From Lachnospiraceae bacterium (lineage in GTDB: Bacteria > Bacillota > Clostridia > Lachnospirales > Lachnospiraceae), in the NCBI GenBank assembly GCA_014804495.1, contig JAAUZS010000174.1, forward strand, positions 1 to 17,511: a stretch of 17,511 nt of DNA, read 5' to 3'. Each line of letters begins with the position of its first letter. Position 1 is the stretch's first letter. The notes under the pieces were generated by a model. The model was not told where the DNA came from. It worked only from the letters and a program-made list of their open reading frames with translations, and did no database searches. The position numbers and the translations under genes were made by a program. Of this stretch, positions 1-6,534 are shown one piece after another.

Positions 1-1
1 C

Positions 2-463
2 TATTATTCTTCAATTTTCCGATATTGCAGATGGCATTGTTCCGGCTTGGAAAAAGCGGAGGATTTGACTCAGGAGACTTTCCTTAAGTTATTTAGGAAT
101 CTGCCGCATTATGATAGTAAAAAGAAAGGGCGTACCTCTCAAAAATTCAAAGCCTATTTATATATGATTGCAAATAGGTTGTGCATAGATGAAAGCAGAA
201 GGCAGAGGATTTATCCGCTTGAAGATGAAGAAAGTATAGTAAATGAGCGTAACGAGATATCCCGGATAGACGATAAGGAGGAGATACAATACCTTTTAAG
301 TATTTTATCATCGGAGCAAAGAGAGGCGGTTATCCTACGGTTTGGCGAGCAGCTAAGTTTCGCAGAGATTGCAGAAATAACAGGATGCAATATGCGGACA
401 GCCCAAAGCAGGGTCAGGAATGCATTAGCGGTTATGAGAAAGGAGCAGAGGTATGGGAGATAG
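2..463 (+). CDS. ECF-type RNA polymerase sigma factor, 5' end outside window
   Basis: Sigma-70 family factor of the ECF group, which redirects RNA polymerase to a small regulon. The frame is open to the window edge, and the codons before the internal TTG at 47 read as sigma region 2 (IFRYCRWHCSGLEKAEDLTQETF). The TTG is therefore not the start and the true N-terminus lies upstream. Region 2 is marked by AEDLTQETFLKLF. Region 4 is marked by SEQREAVILRFGEQLSFAEIAEITGC followed by a basic recognition helix near TAQSRVRNAL. It overlaps the next gene by 11 bp, so the two are translationally coupled. A sigma gene leading a membrane protein and an ABC exporter suggests that it controls this same operon, which is inference. 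The family call is secure; the regulon is unknown. Confidence 0.9.
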   Translation, partial: YYSSIFRYCRWHCSGLEKAEDLTQETFLKLFRNLPHYDSKKKGRTSQKFKAYLYMIANRLCIDESRRQRIYPLEDEESIVNERNEISRIDDKEEIQYLLSILSSEQREAVILRFGEQLSFAEIAEITGCNMRTAQSRVRNALAVMRKEQRYGR

Positions 464-1259
464 GAAATTGAAGAGAAGTTTACATAAGTATTTACAGCAG
501 TCCGCGCAGAAAGTGACGGAAGCTGAAAAGAATCCTGACGGAAATGGTGTCAGGCTGGAAGAAACTATAAAATTATGTACTGAAATAATGAGGGAACAGG
601 AACTGGCACAAAAGAAGCAGGAAGAACCGAGGACAGGTTTTGTTCAGTATTTGTCGGATATTTTCCGCTTTGATGGAATATCGATTTTTGGATTACAGGC
701 AGTTGTATTATGTATCACATGTCTGACAATTTCTACAGTAGCTGATATTCCTGAATATCTTCCGATTTTTATGCCGTTGTTTGTACTGGCGCTCGTGCCG
801 GCTATGTTCAGATGTCAGTATTATGGAATGAGTGAGATTGAAGCTGCTACAAGGGCTTCCAGTGCGCAGATTGTATTGGCAAAGCTGATTCTGGTGGGGG
901 CTGCAAATCTTGTATGCATGACAGTACTTATTTCTTTGGAGGTACACCTTCAAAATTCATACAGTGGAATAAGCCGGATGATTTTATACTGTCTGGTTCC
1001 TTATTTAGTTTGTATGACTGGTATGTTACGCCTGATTCGACTTCGCAGGAAAGAAAATATGCAAATATGCATGGTTTTAATGCTTGGTTCCTGTGCTTGC
1101 TGGGGATTGCTTGCTATAAATATACAATGGTTGTATGAAGCATCAGCTTTGGGCATATGGATTGCTGCCTTTATATTTTTTGCAGCGTTTTTTATAAAGG
1201 AAATTTATTATATTTTAGCTATGAGAAAGGAAGGAAAAATATATGGAATTATCAATTGA
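453..1259 (+). CDS. Six-helix membrane protein, candidate anti-sigma or ABC-associated subunit
   Basis: No named family is recognised. The first ~75 residues are hydrophilic and charged (cytoplasmic), with LEETIKLCTEIMREQELAQKKQ likely helical. About six hydrophobic segments follow, roughly at residues 77-97, 100-118, 140-162, 172-190, 202-222 and 230-252. It lies between an ECF sigma factor (11-bp overlap) and an ABC ATPase (17-bp overlap). A soluble N-terminal segment followed by membrane helices, placed directly after a sigma gene, is the usual layout for an anti-sigma factor. No zinc-binding HxxxCxxC anti-sigma motif is visible, so that role is inferred from position. It could equally be an accessory subunit of the downstream transporter. 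The ATG at 453 follows an AAAGGAGCAGAGG purine stretch in the end of the sigma gene. Confidence 0.8.
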   Translation: MGDRKLKRSLHKYLQQSAQKVTEAEKNPDGNGVRLEETIKLCTEIMREQELAQKKQEEPRTGFVQYLSDIFRFDGISIFGLQAVVLCITCLTISTVADIPEYLPIFMPLFVLALVPAMFRCQYYGMSEIEAATRASSAQIVLAKLILVGAANLVCMTVLISLEVHLQNSYSGISRMILYCLVPYLVCMTGMLRLIRLRRKENMQICMVLMLGSCACWGLLAINIQWLYEASALGIWIAAFIFFAAFFIKEIYYILAMRKEGKIYGIIN

Positions 1260-2118
1260 CCGCTTATCAAAGCATTACGGAAGTAAAATTGCCGTAGACT
1301 GCGTCAGTGCGGCTTTAAAACCCGGAGTATACGGACTTTTAGGAGCCAACGGGGCAGGAAAGACAACACTGATGCGGATGATGTGCGCTATTCTGGAATC
1401 AACGTCGGGAGAGGTGCTTTTAGATGGAAATGAAGTGACTTCTATGGGCGCTGATTACAGAAATGTATTGGGCTATCTGCCGCAGGATTTTGGGTATTAC
1501 CCGAATTATTCGGCTATGGAATTTTTGCTGTATGTTGCCGCACTTAAGGGTATACCTAAGAATATAGCAAGGGAAAGGGCTAAAGAGCTGCTTGAAGTAG
1601 TTGGCTTAAGCAATGTGGCTTCAAAGAAAGTAAAGACTTTCTCAGGCGGTATGAAACAGCGGGTTGGGATAGCGCAGGCGTTGCTTAATAATCCTGAGAT
1701 TTTGATTCTGGACGAGCCGACTGCCGGGCTGGATCCGAAGGAGAGAGTTCGCTTTCGCAACCTGCTTTCTGACTATGCCGGAGATAAGATTGTGATTCTC
1801 TCTACACATATTGTTTCTGATATAGAGGCAATTGCAGATGAAGTTCTGCTTATGAAAAAAGGGAAATTTGTATTACAGGGCAGTGCTCATGAGTTGATAA
1901 AAAAAGCAAATGGAAAAGTATGGGAGCTGACAGTGCCACAGGAAGAGACAAGAAAGTGGCAGGCGAAATCAACGGTTGCAAATTTGCGGCATGAGGGACA
2001 GCAGGTGGTGCTTCGTATCATTTCAGATAATAAACCGAGTGAGATGGCTGTTCCATGTGAAGCTGCGTTAGAAGATTTATACTTATATTATTTTCCGACA
2101 GAACAGGAAGGAGTGTAG
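1243..2118 (+). CDS. ABC transporter ATP-binding protein
   Basis: Cytoplasmic ATPase of an ABC-2 type exporter. In order: Walker A GANGAGKT at residues 34-41, Q-loop Gln81 (LPQDFGYYP), signature FSGGM at 133-137, Walker B LILDE at 154-158 with the D-loop AGLDP, and the switch His189 (STHIVSD). The last ~80 residues are the variable C-terminal extension seen in drug and bacteriocin exporters. At 291 residues it has a normal length. The start has a strong Shine-Dalgarno AAAGGAAGG with good spacing and overlaps the upstream membrane gene by 17 bp. The permease follows 5 bp after its stop. All catalytic motifs are intact, so it should be active. The substrate cannot be read from sequence; neighbours suggest an envelope-stress or antimicrobial-peptide role (inference). 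Confidence 0.95.
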   Translation: MELSIDRLSKHYGSKIAVDCVSAALKPGVYGLLGANGAGKTTLMRMMCAILESTSGEVLLDGNEVTSMGADYRNVLGYLPQDFGYYPNYSAMEFLLYVAALKGIPKNIARERAKELLEVVGLSNVASKKVKTFSGGMKQRVGIAQALLNNPEILILDEPTAGLDPKERVRFRNLLSDYAGDKIVILSTHIVSDIEAIADEVLLMKKGKFVLQGSAHELIKKANGKVWELTVPQEETRKWQAKSTVANLRHEGQQVVLRIISDNKPSEMAVPCEAALEDLYLYYFPTEQEGV

Positions 2119-2123
2119 CAGCT

Positions 2124-3344
2124 ATGGAATTATTTTTATTGGAATATAAGAAGTTATGGCGGAAAAAGAGTACAAAAATAAGCGTGTTTGTGTGTTTCCT
2201 GTATTTGGTGGTATTCGGGAGCATACTTTCTTTTCAATGCTTTAGTTTTGGAAGCAGGGATGATTTTACTACAGGCGGAGGCCTTTTCGGAAACAATTTC
2301 GATGGGTATGATGCCATAAAGGACAGGCAGGAGTATGCACTTTCAATTGCGGGAGACCTGACTGACGAGACCATGCAGCAAATAGTACGGGATTATCGGA
2401 GAATGGTATCGGTCGATGCAGCAAGGGCGTGGGATTTAATTGATTGGGTAATAATCAATGACTGGCTGGAAGATTTGTGGCCTGAACTTCAAGAACATGG
2501 GAGTTATCAGGTATGCATCGACTATTATGAACCGGAAAAATTGACTGATTTTTATGGAAGAAGGAAGTCAGCTATTGAAAAATATCTGGAAAATAATAAT
2601 CAGACGGGAAAGGAAAGGGAATATTTGTTACAAATAGAGGACAAGGTGCCCAAACCATTCCATTATGGATGGAAAGGAGGCTGGGAACAAATTCTGGCTC
2701 GTACGATTGATGCATCAAAAGATTCAATGGCAGTATTTCTTGCAATTGTTTTGTCCACGCTTTTTGCCGGGGAATGGCATAACAATACAAGTTCGTTAGT
2801 ATTGACAACAAAAAACGGCTGGAAAAAAATTGCTTTTGCTAAAATTGTTACCGGTCTGGCTTTTACCGCGGAATTATTTGCAATGATTTCCATCGGCCAG
2901 ATTGTAACTCAGCTTTTCTTTATGGGAACCACAGGATGGGATATGCCGGTTCAGATGATTAAGATGATTGCGATTGCGCCTATGAATATGCTGCAGGGAG
3001 AAATTTATGAATATGCGTTTACACTTATTGGGATGGTCGGATATGCCGGTATTGTTATGCTTATTTCTTCTGCTGTAAAGAGCAATGTACTGGCGTTGAT
3101 CCTTAGTCTTGCTGTTGTATATGTTCCAACGATAATTGATCCGTATCTTCCCTATGGATTGCAGAAAGTATTGAATTTAATCCCATTAGTGGGAAGCGGA
3201 ACTGATATTTTCCGGACATATACATATCATATCTTCGGGAAATATGTATGGTCGCCATATCTGTTGATTATCGTTCCTGCGCTGATTGGTATTGTGTGTA
3301 TGCCATTGGTTGTAAAGAGATGGTCAAGAAGGTTGAGGATTTAG
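2124..3344 (+). CDS. ABC-2 type transporter permease
   Basis: Membrane partner of the ATPase encoded 5 bp upstream. It has one helix near residues 18-38, a large hydrophilic domain of about 155 residues (roughly 40-195) expected outside the membrane, then about five further helices from residue ~197 to ~400 with a basic C-terminal end. This layout is typical of ABC-2 permeases of the drug or lantibiotic-immunity kind. The extracytoplasmic region carries many Trp, Tyr and acidic residues (WDLIDWVIINDWLEDLW), which could form a ligand-contact surface, but this is inference. A purine-rich Shine-Dalgarno (CAGGAAGGAG) lies upstream of the ATG. The ORF shows no sign of disruption. Confidence 0.88.
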   Translation: MELFLLEYKKLWRKKSTKISVFVCFLYLVVFGSILSFQCFSFGSRDDFTTGGGLFGNNFDGYDAIKDRQEYALSIAGDLTDETMQQIVRDYRRMVSVDAARAWDLIDWVIINDWLEDLWPELQEHGSYQVCIDYYEPEKLTDFYGRRKSAIEKYLENNNQTGKEREYLLQIEDKVPKPFHYGWKGGWEQILARTIDASKDSMAVFLAIVLSTLFAGEWHNNTSSLVLTTKNGWKKIAFAKIVTGLAFTAELFAMISIGQIVTQLFFMGTTGWDMPVQMIKMIAIAPMNMLQGEIYEYAFTLIGMVGYAGIVMLISSAVKSNVLALILSLAVVYVPTIIDPYLPYGLQKVLNLIPLVGSGTDIFRTYTYHIFGKYVWSPYLLIIVPALIGIVCMPLVVKRWSRRLRI

Positions 3345-3363
3345 TAAAGGGTTTAGTGGGAAA

Positions 3364-4077
3364 ATGTCAAAAAAACATAATTCAAAGACAAATATTATAA
3401 GAAAGTTCCTGAAATATATTGTTATATTTTATATGCTGTGTATAGCAGGCAAGCTGTTAATAGAAGTCGGCATGCAATTTAATTATTATATAGAAAAGTC
3501 AGTGCAAGCCGAAAAAAGACATGTTATTCAGGACTACGAAGAATGGAATTTAATTTTGGTAAATGCTTGGAATGAAATACCGGAAGACTATAATGTGACA
3601 TTAACGGAATTATCAAATGGTCAAATGATAGACAGCAGGATATATCCTTGTTTGCAGGATATGTTTGACGCTATGCGGGAGGACGGGATATACCCGATTG
3701 TCCGGGAAGGGTATCGGACTGCGGATGAACAGCAGAGAATACTTGATGATAAGGTAATGGCATTTATACGTGAAGGATATTCTAAATCAAGGGCAAAAAG
3801 GCTTGCAGAAACATGGGTGGCAATACCCGGCACAAGCGAGCATCAATTAGGTATTGCGGTTGACATAAATGCCGATAAAGAAAAATCGTCAAATGAGGAA
3901 GTCTATGAATGGCTTGCAGAAAATGCATACAAGTACGGTTTCATTCTGCGCTATCCACAAGATAAAGAAGATATTACGGGGACTGCTTATGAACCTTGGC
4001 ACTATAGATATGTAGGAGAGGAAGCGGCGGAAGAAATATTTAACAGGCAGATATGCCTTGAGGAGTATTTTGACTGA
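3364..4077 (+). CDS. Membrane-anchored M15 (VanY-like) D-Ala-D-Ala carboxypeptidase
   Basis: Zinc metallopeptidase of the M15B group, which trims the terminal D-Ala from peptidoglycan stem peptides on the outer side of the membrane. An N-terminal basic stretch and one hydrophobic helix (about residues 13-36) act as an anchor without an obvious cleavage site. The catalytic domain shows the family signatures: SEHQLGIAVD with His160 and Asp167 as zinc ligands, then EPWHYRYV with catalytic Glu210 and zinc ligand His213. VREGYRT (113-119) is also conserved in the family. Its 237 residues are normal for VanY-like enzymes. It begins 19 bp after the permease with no visible terminator between them, so it is probably part of the sigma/ABC operon and may remodel the wall when that operon is induced. 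No van genes are nearby, so a vancomycin-resistance role is not supported. Confidence 0.9.
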   Translation: MSKKHNSKTNIIRKFLKYIVIFYMLCIAGKLLIEVGMQFNYYIEKSVQAEKRHVIQDYEEWNLILVNAWNEIPEDYNVTLTELSNGQMIDSRIYPCLQDMFDAMREDGIYPIVREGYRTADEQQRILDDKVMAFIREGYSKSRAKRLAETWVAIPGTSEHQLGIAVDINADKEKSSNEEVYEWLAENAYKYGFILRYPQDKEDITGTAYEPWHYRYVGEEAAEEIFNRQICLEEYFD

Positions 4078-4141
4078 TAATGCCGAGCTTTGAGTGTTTG
4101 TGGGACGTCTATACTATGGTTCACTTTCTGAGGAAAATTGA

Positions 4142-4170
4142 TTGTATTTATCGCAAATATTACCTATAAT
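4142..4170 (+). promoter_or_regulatory. Sigma-A type promoter for the aldo/keto reductase
   Basis: TTGTAT at 4142-4147 and a perfect TATAAT at 4165-4170 are separated by 17 bp. They lie 22 bp upstream of the ATG at 4193. The promoter overlaps an in-frame TTG, which argues against that TTG as a translation start. Confidence 0.65.
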
Positions 4171-4192
4171 AAAATCAAGGAGAGTGATGAAG

Positions 4193-5338
4193 ATGAAAAA
4201 AAGACGTCTTGGAAAAACAAATCTGATGGTAAGTGAAATTGGTTTCGGCGGCGAATGGTTGGAACGGCATCCGGAAGAAGAGGCCGTGGAAGTAATAAAA
4301 TATGCGGGTGAAAAAGGTATTAATATTCTGGACTGTTGGATGCCTGACCCGAAATCCAGAGATATTATCGGAAAAGCAATTTGTGAAAACAGAGAGAACT
4401 GGTACATTCAGGGGCATATCGGCTCTACATGGCAAAATGAGCAATATGTGCGTACCAGAGATATGGAGTATGTTAAACCGGCTTTTGAAGATCTTCTAAC
4501 CAGATTAAGGACTGATTATATAGACCTTGGAATGATTCACTTTGTGGATTCACTTGAGGACTGGAATCACATTATGGAGTCTGAATTTATTGAATATGTC
4601 AGAGAATTAAAGGAAACAGGCAAAATCAGGCATATCGGAATGAGTTCCCACAATCCGCAGATTGCGAAGCTGGCGGCGAAGTCAGGATTTGTGGAAATGA
4701 TTCTTTTCAGTATTAATCCGGCATTTGACATGCTTCCTGCAAGTGATGATATAAACACTTTGTTTGCGGAAGAATATGATAAAAAGCTCACAGGAATTGA
4801 CCCGGATAGAGCTGAATTGTATAAATTATGCGAGCAGAATGATGTAGGTATTACCGTTATGAAAGGATATGCGGGCGGAAGGCTTTTTGATGAAAAGCGT
4901 TCTCCTTTTGGCGTGAGCCTGACTCCGATACAGTGCATTCACTATTCACTGACGCGCCCTGCCGTAAGTTCTATTTTGTGCGGTTATGATACCAAAGAAC
5001 AGGTTGACGATGCAATTGCATATGAGGATGCTTCGGAAGAAGCCAAAGACTATGCATCTGTAATCGCCAATGCACCATTTCATTCGTATAGAGGCGAATG
5101 TACATACTGTGGACATTGTAAACCATGTGTATCCAATCTGGATATTGCGATGATAAATAAATATTATGATCTTGCAACTATGCAGACGGAAGTGCCGGCG
5201 ACAGTGAAGTCTCATTATGAGCTGTTGGAACACAAAGCATCGGAATGTATTTCCTGTCATGCGTGTGAAGCAAGGTGTCCGTTCGGAGTACCAATTGCGG
5301 AAAGGATGAGTAAGACGGTGGAATTATTTGGGTGCTAA
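4193..5338 (+). CDS. Aldo/keto reductase-fold protein with C-terminal 4Fe-4S domain
   Basis: The N-terminal ~290 residues match the aldo/keto reductase barrel: RRLGKTNLMVSEIGFG at the start, DYIDLGMIH in the middle, and IRHIGMSSHN and ITVMKGYAGG later. The C-terminal ~100 residues carry two cysteine clusters, CTYCGHCKPC and CISCHACEARCPFGVP, a ferredoxin-like pattern for two 4Fe-4S clusters. The family is common in anaerobes; the substrate is unknown. The catalytic tetrad looks altered: after LDC the usual Tyr position reads Asp, and the usual Lys falls in YIQGHIG, while the His of MIH remains. The ATG at 4193 was chosen because AAGGAG (4177-4182) sits 10 nt upstream; the ATG at 4187 is possible. 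The in-frame TTG at 4142 lies on the promoter. It appears to be a single-gene unit. Confidence 0.88.
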   Translation: MKKRRLGKTNLMVSEIGFGGEWLERHPEEEAVEVIKYAGEKGINILDCWMPDPKSRDIIGKAICENRENWYIQGHIGSTWQNEQYVRTRDMEYVKPAFEDLLTRLRTDYIDLGMIHFVDSLEDWNHIMESEFIEYVRELKETGKIRHIGMSSHNPQIAKLAAKSGFVEMILFSINPAFDMLPASDDINTLFAEEYDKKLTGIDPDRAELYKLCEQNDVGITVMKGYAGGRLFDEKRSPFGVSLTPIQCIHYSLTRPAVSSILCGYDTKEQVDDAIAYEDASEEAKDYASVIANAPFHSYRGECTYCGHCKPCVSNLDIAMINKYYDLATMQTEVPATVKSHYELLEHKASECISCHACEARCPFGVPIAERMSKTVELFGC

Positions 5339-5359
5339 GTGGTTAGTATAAAAATTTCG

Positions 5360-5425
5360 TTGTGTGAGCGGTATTTTGTAGAGTATAATATAAATGGAGT
5401 ATTTCGTATATAATGTGAGTGAAAT
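5360..5425 (+). promoter_or_regulatory. Promoter and candidate autoregulatory operator of the toxin-antitoxin pair
   Basis: TTGTGT (5360-5365) and TATAAT (5384-5389) are spaced by 18 bp. Downstream lies an imperfect inverted repeat ATTTC-N15-GAAAT (5401-5405 and 5421-5425). The same arrangement with identical spacings recurs near 12123-12188, supporting these elements as functional. Toxin-antitoxin operons are normally repressed by the antitoxin or the complex, so the inverted repeat is a reasonable operator candidate (inference). Confidence 0.55.
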
Positions 5426-5487
5426 GATAATTATTTTAAACACATGTAAAGAATTGAAATAGGTTATTTGGTGGTGTAGGAGGCAAA

Positions 5488-5733
5488 ATGGAAGTATTAA
5501 GAAAATACATTGATGCGGATAGTCTGATGGCGATAATGACTTTGCCTGAAACTTTTAAAAATCGTAAGCTGGAAGTAATTGTACTTCCGGCAGAAGAACA
5601 AGATAAATCATCCAAGAAAGCGGTAGACATTGAACAGGCTTTACAGTCATTAGTTGGAGCAATTCCTTATACAGATATGTCTTTAGTAGAATTGAGAGAG
5701 GAACGGCTTAAAAAGTATGAAAATATTGATTGA
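5488..5733 (+). CDS. Antitoxin of a PIN-toxin (VapBC-like) pair
   Basis: Small protein of 81 residues directly before a PIN-domain gene and overlapping it by 17 bp, the standard antitoxin-toxin layout. The N-terminal half (EVLRKYIDADSLMAIM, then KNRKLEVIVLP) resembles short beta-rich DNA-binding domains of small clostridial antitoxins. The C-terminal half (DMSLVELREERLKKYENID) is charged and helical, as expected for the segment that wraps the toxin. No antitoxin family can be assigned with certainty. The ATG follows a strong AGGAGG at about 7 nt. It would neutralise the downstream nuclease and probably bind the operator described upstream (inference). Confidence 0.75.
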   Translation: MEVLRKYIDADSLMAIMTLPETFKNRKLEVIVLPAEEQDKSSKKAVDIEQALQSLVGAIPYTDMSLVELREERLKKYENID

Positions 5734-6130
5734 CACAAACATCGTGTTAGATGTTATGCTGAAACGGGAACCGTTCCATAAATTGTCGCTGGAAATCCTT
5801 GGCTTAGCTAAAAGGGATGATGTAGAGGAATATGTATCTGCTTCTGCAATTACAGATATTTATTATCTTGCGTATCGACAGCTTAGAGATAAAGGTATGG
5901 TTAAAAATTTGATGAAAGAGCTGCTCACAGTGGTATATGTTGCAAGTGTATCCGAGAAGGAGATACAAAATGCTATAAACATAGAATGGGCTGATTTTGA
6001 GGATTCTGTGCAATATTCAGTTGCTGTGTTACAAGCTATGGATGGTGTCGTCACGCGAAATCCTAATGATTATAAAGCAGCAGAAATAAAAGTTTGGAAA
6101 CCGGAAGAGTTATTGACCTCTATGAGATGA
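5717..6130 (+). CDS. PIN-domain ribonuclease toxin (VapC-like)
   Basis: Small nuclease of 137 residues with the PIN-fold acidic residues: ILIDTNIVLDV near the N-terminus (first catalytic Asp), a central SASAITDIYY segment, DFEDSVQYSVA (acidic Glu/Asp pair) and VTRNPNDY near the end. PIN toxins of this kind are Mg-dependent endoribonucleases; characterised VapC members cut tRNAs or the 23S sarcin-ricin loop. The target of this one is unknown. It overlaps the antitoxin gene by 17 bp, giving translational coupling. The erm promoter begins 19 bp after its stop, so toxin expression is separate from erm. No motif is missing, so it is probably active. It is the first of several RNA-directed genes in this stretch. 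Confidence 0.85.
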   Translation: MKILIDTNIVLDVMLKREPFHKLSLEILGLAKRDDVEEYVSASAITDIYYLAYRQLRDKGMVKNLMKELLTVVYVASVSEKEIQNAINIEWADFEDSVQYSVAVLQAMDGVVTRNPNDYKAAEIKVWKPEELLTSMR

Positions 6131-6148
6131 AGGGTGGAAAATTACCTC

Positions 6149-6178
6149 TTTACAGAACTCTTCATATTTTGATATAAT
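6149..6178 (+). promoter_or_regulatory. Promoter of the erm leader transcript
   Basis: TTTACA at 6149-6154 and TATAAT at 6173-6178, 18 bp apart. Transcription would start near 6185, giving a leader of about 350 nt before erm, which is long and rich in hairpins. Confidence 0.65.
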
Positions 6179-6213
6179 ACAAATATTAAAACAAATAGAA
6201 AGGTGGCTTACGT

Positions 6214-6261
6214 ATGTTGATTTGTGTTGGACGCATCCGCATCCGTATTCAGGGGCGATAA
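6214..6261 (+). CDS. Candidate 15-residue erm leader peptide with an R-I-R-I-R run
   Basis: ATG at 6214 preceded by AAAGGTGG at suitable spacing, encoding MLICVGRIRIRIQGR and a TAA. It lies 29 nt downstream of the likely transcription start and ahead of terminator-like hairpins, the position of the regulatory peptides of inducible erm genes. Known erm leaders of the ErmD type depend on an Arg/Lys-X-Arg/Lys motif at which a macrolide-bound ribosome stalls. This peptide has two overlapping copies (R-I-R at residues 7-9 and 9-11). A six-base match, GTATTC (6245-6250) with GAATAC (6306-6311), would allow this coding region to pair across the first terminator. The peptide is seen; stalling is inference from known erm regulation. 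Confidence 0.65.
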   Translation: MLICVGRIRIRIQGR

Positions 6262-6276
6262 AAAGCAGATATACTG

Positions 6277-6299
6277 TCTCATTTAAATGGGATTTTTTT
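6277..6299 (+). terminator. First intrinsic terminator in the erm leader (attenuator)
   Basis: TCTCAT pairs with ATGGGA (6277-6282 with 6287-6292, TTAA loop) and is followed by seven T residues (6293-6299). It lies 16 nt after the leader-peptide stop codon, a suitable place for translation-dependent attenuation. Confidence 0.6.
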
Positions 6300-6334
6300 G
6301 CGTGCGAATACAAATTATCATGCGTTATATAATA

Positions 6335-6394
6335 ATAGAAGTGTCTCCAATGGGAGCCACATCTATAGAAGTGTCTTTAATGCGGGGCACATCT
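6335..6394 (+). repeat. Two exact-length tandem 30-bp repeats, each able to fold as a hairpin
   Basis: Units 6335-6364 and 6365-6394 abut without spacer. Both begin ATAGAAGTGTCT and end CACATCT and differ only in the middle. Each folds into a roughly 12-bp stem (AGAAGTGT... against ...CACATCT) with an AATG loop. Several differences between the units fall in the stem yet keep pairing through G-T wobble. The left arm of the first unit can also pair with the right arm of the second, so alternative structures are possible. The repeats lie between the erm leader peptide and erm. Confidence 0.75.
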
Positions 6395-6395
6395 A

Positions 6396-6420
6396 ACAGA
6401 TAGAAAGAGTCTGTCTTTTT
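6396..6420 (+). terminator. Possible second terminator in the erm leader
   Basis: ACAGA (6396-6400) pairs with TCTGT (6410-6414) around a 9-nt loop, followed by CTTTTT. The 5-bp stem is short, so it is weaker than the two flanking candidates. Confidence 0.4.
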
Positions 6421-6443
6421 CTGTATACCTTATTGTATAATTT

Positions 6444-6485
6444 AAGCAGAAAGATTTCCGTTTAGGAGATATTTTCTGCTTTTTT
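6444..6485 (+). terminator. Strong intrinsic terminator shortly before erm
   Basis: A long stem of about 16 bp: AAGCAGAAAG plus ATTTCC (6444-6459) pairs with GGAGAT plus TTTTCTGCTT (6465-6481) with one bulged A and a GTTTA loop, running into a T tract. It ends 50 bp upstream of the erm ATG. A terminator this strong between promoter and gene implies that readthrough is conditional. Confidence 0.75.
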
Positions 6486-6534
6486 GTTTACCCGTAAACC
6501 TAATTGAAAAACGCTTAGGAGTGGAGGTATAACT

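Noticed and set aside
47..49. TTG as start of the sigma factor gene
   Set aside because: The upstream codons in the same frame read as sigma region 2 and are open to the window edge, so the gene begins outside.
4142..4192. Upstream TTG start adding 17 residues to the aldo/keto reductase
   Set aside because: It coincides with the -35 box of a good promoter, lacks a ribosome site, and the family begins close to RRLGKT.
6335..6394. CRISPR array
   Set aside because: The two units abut with no spacers and no cas genes are present.
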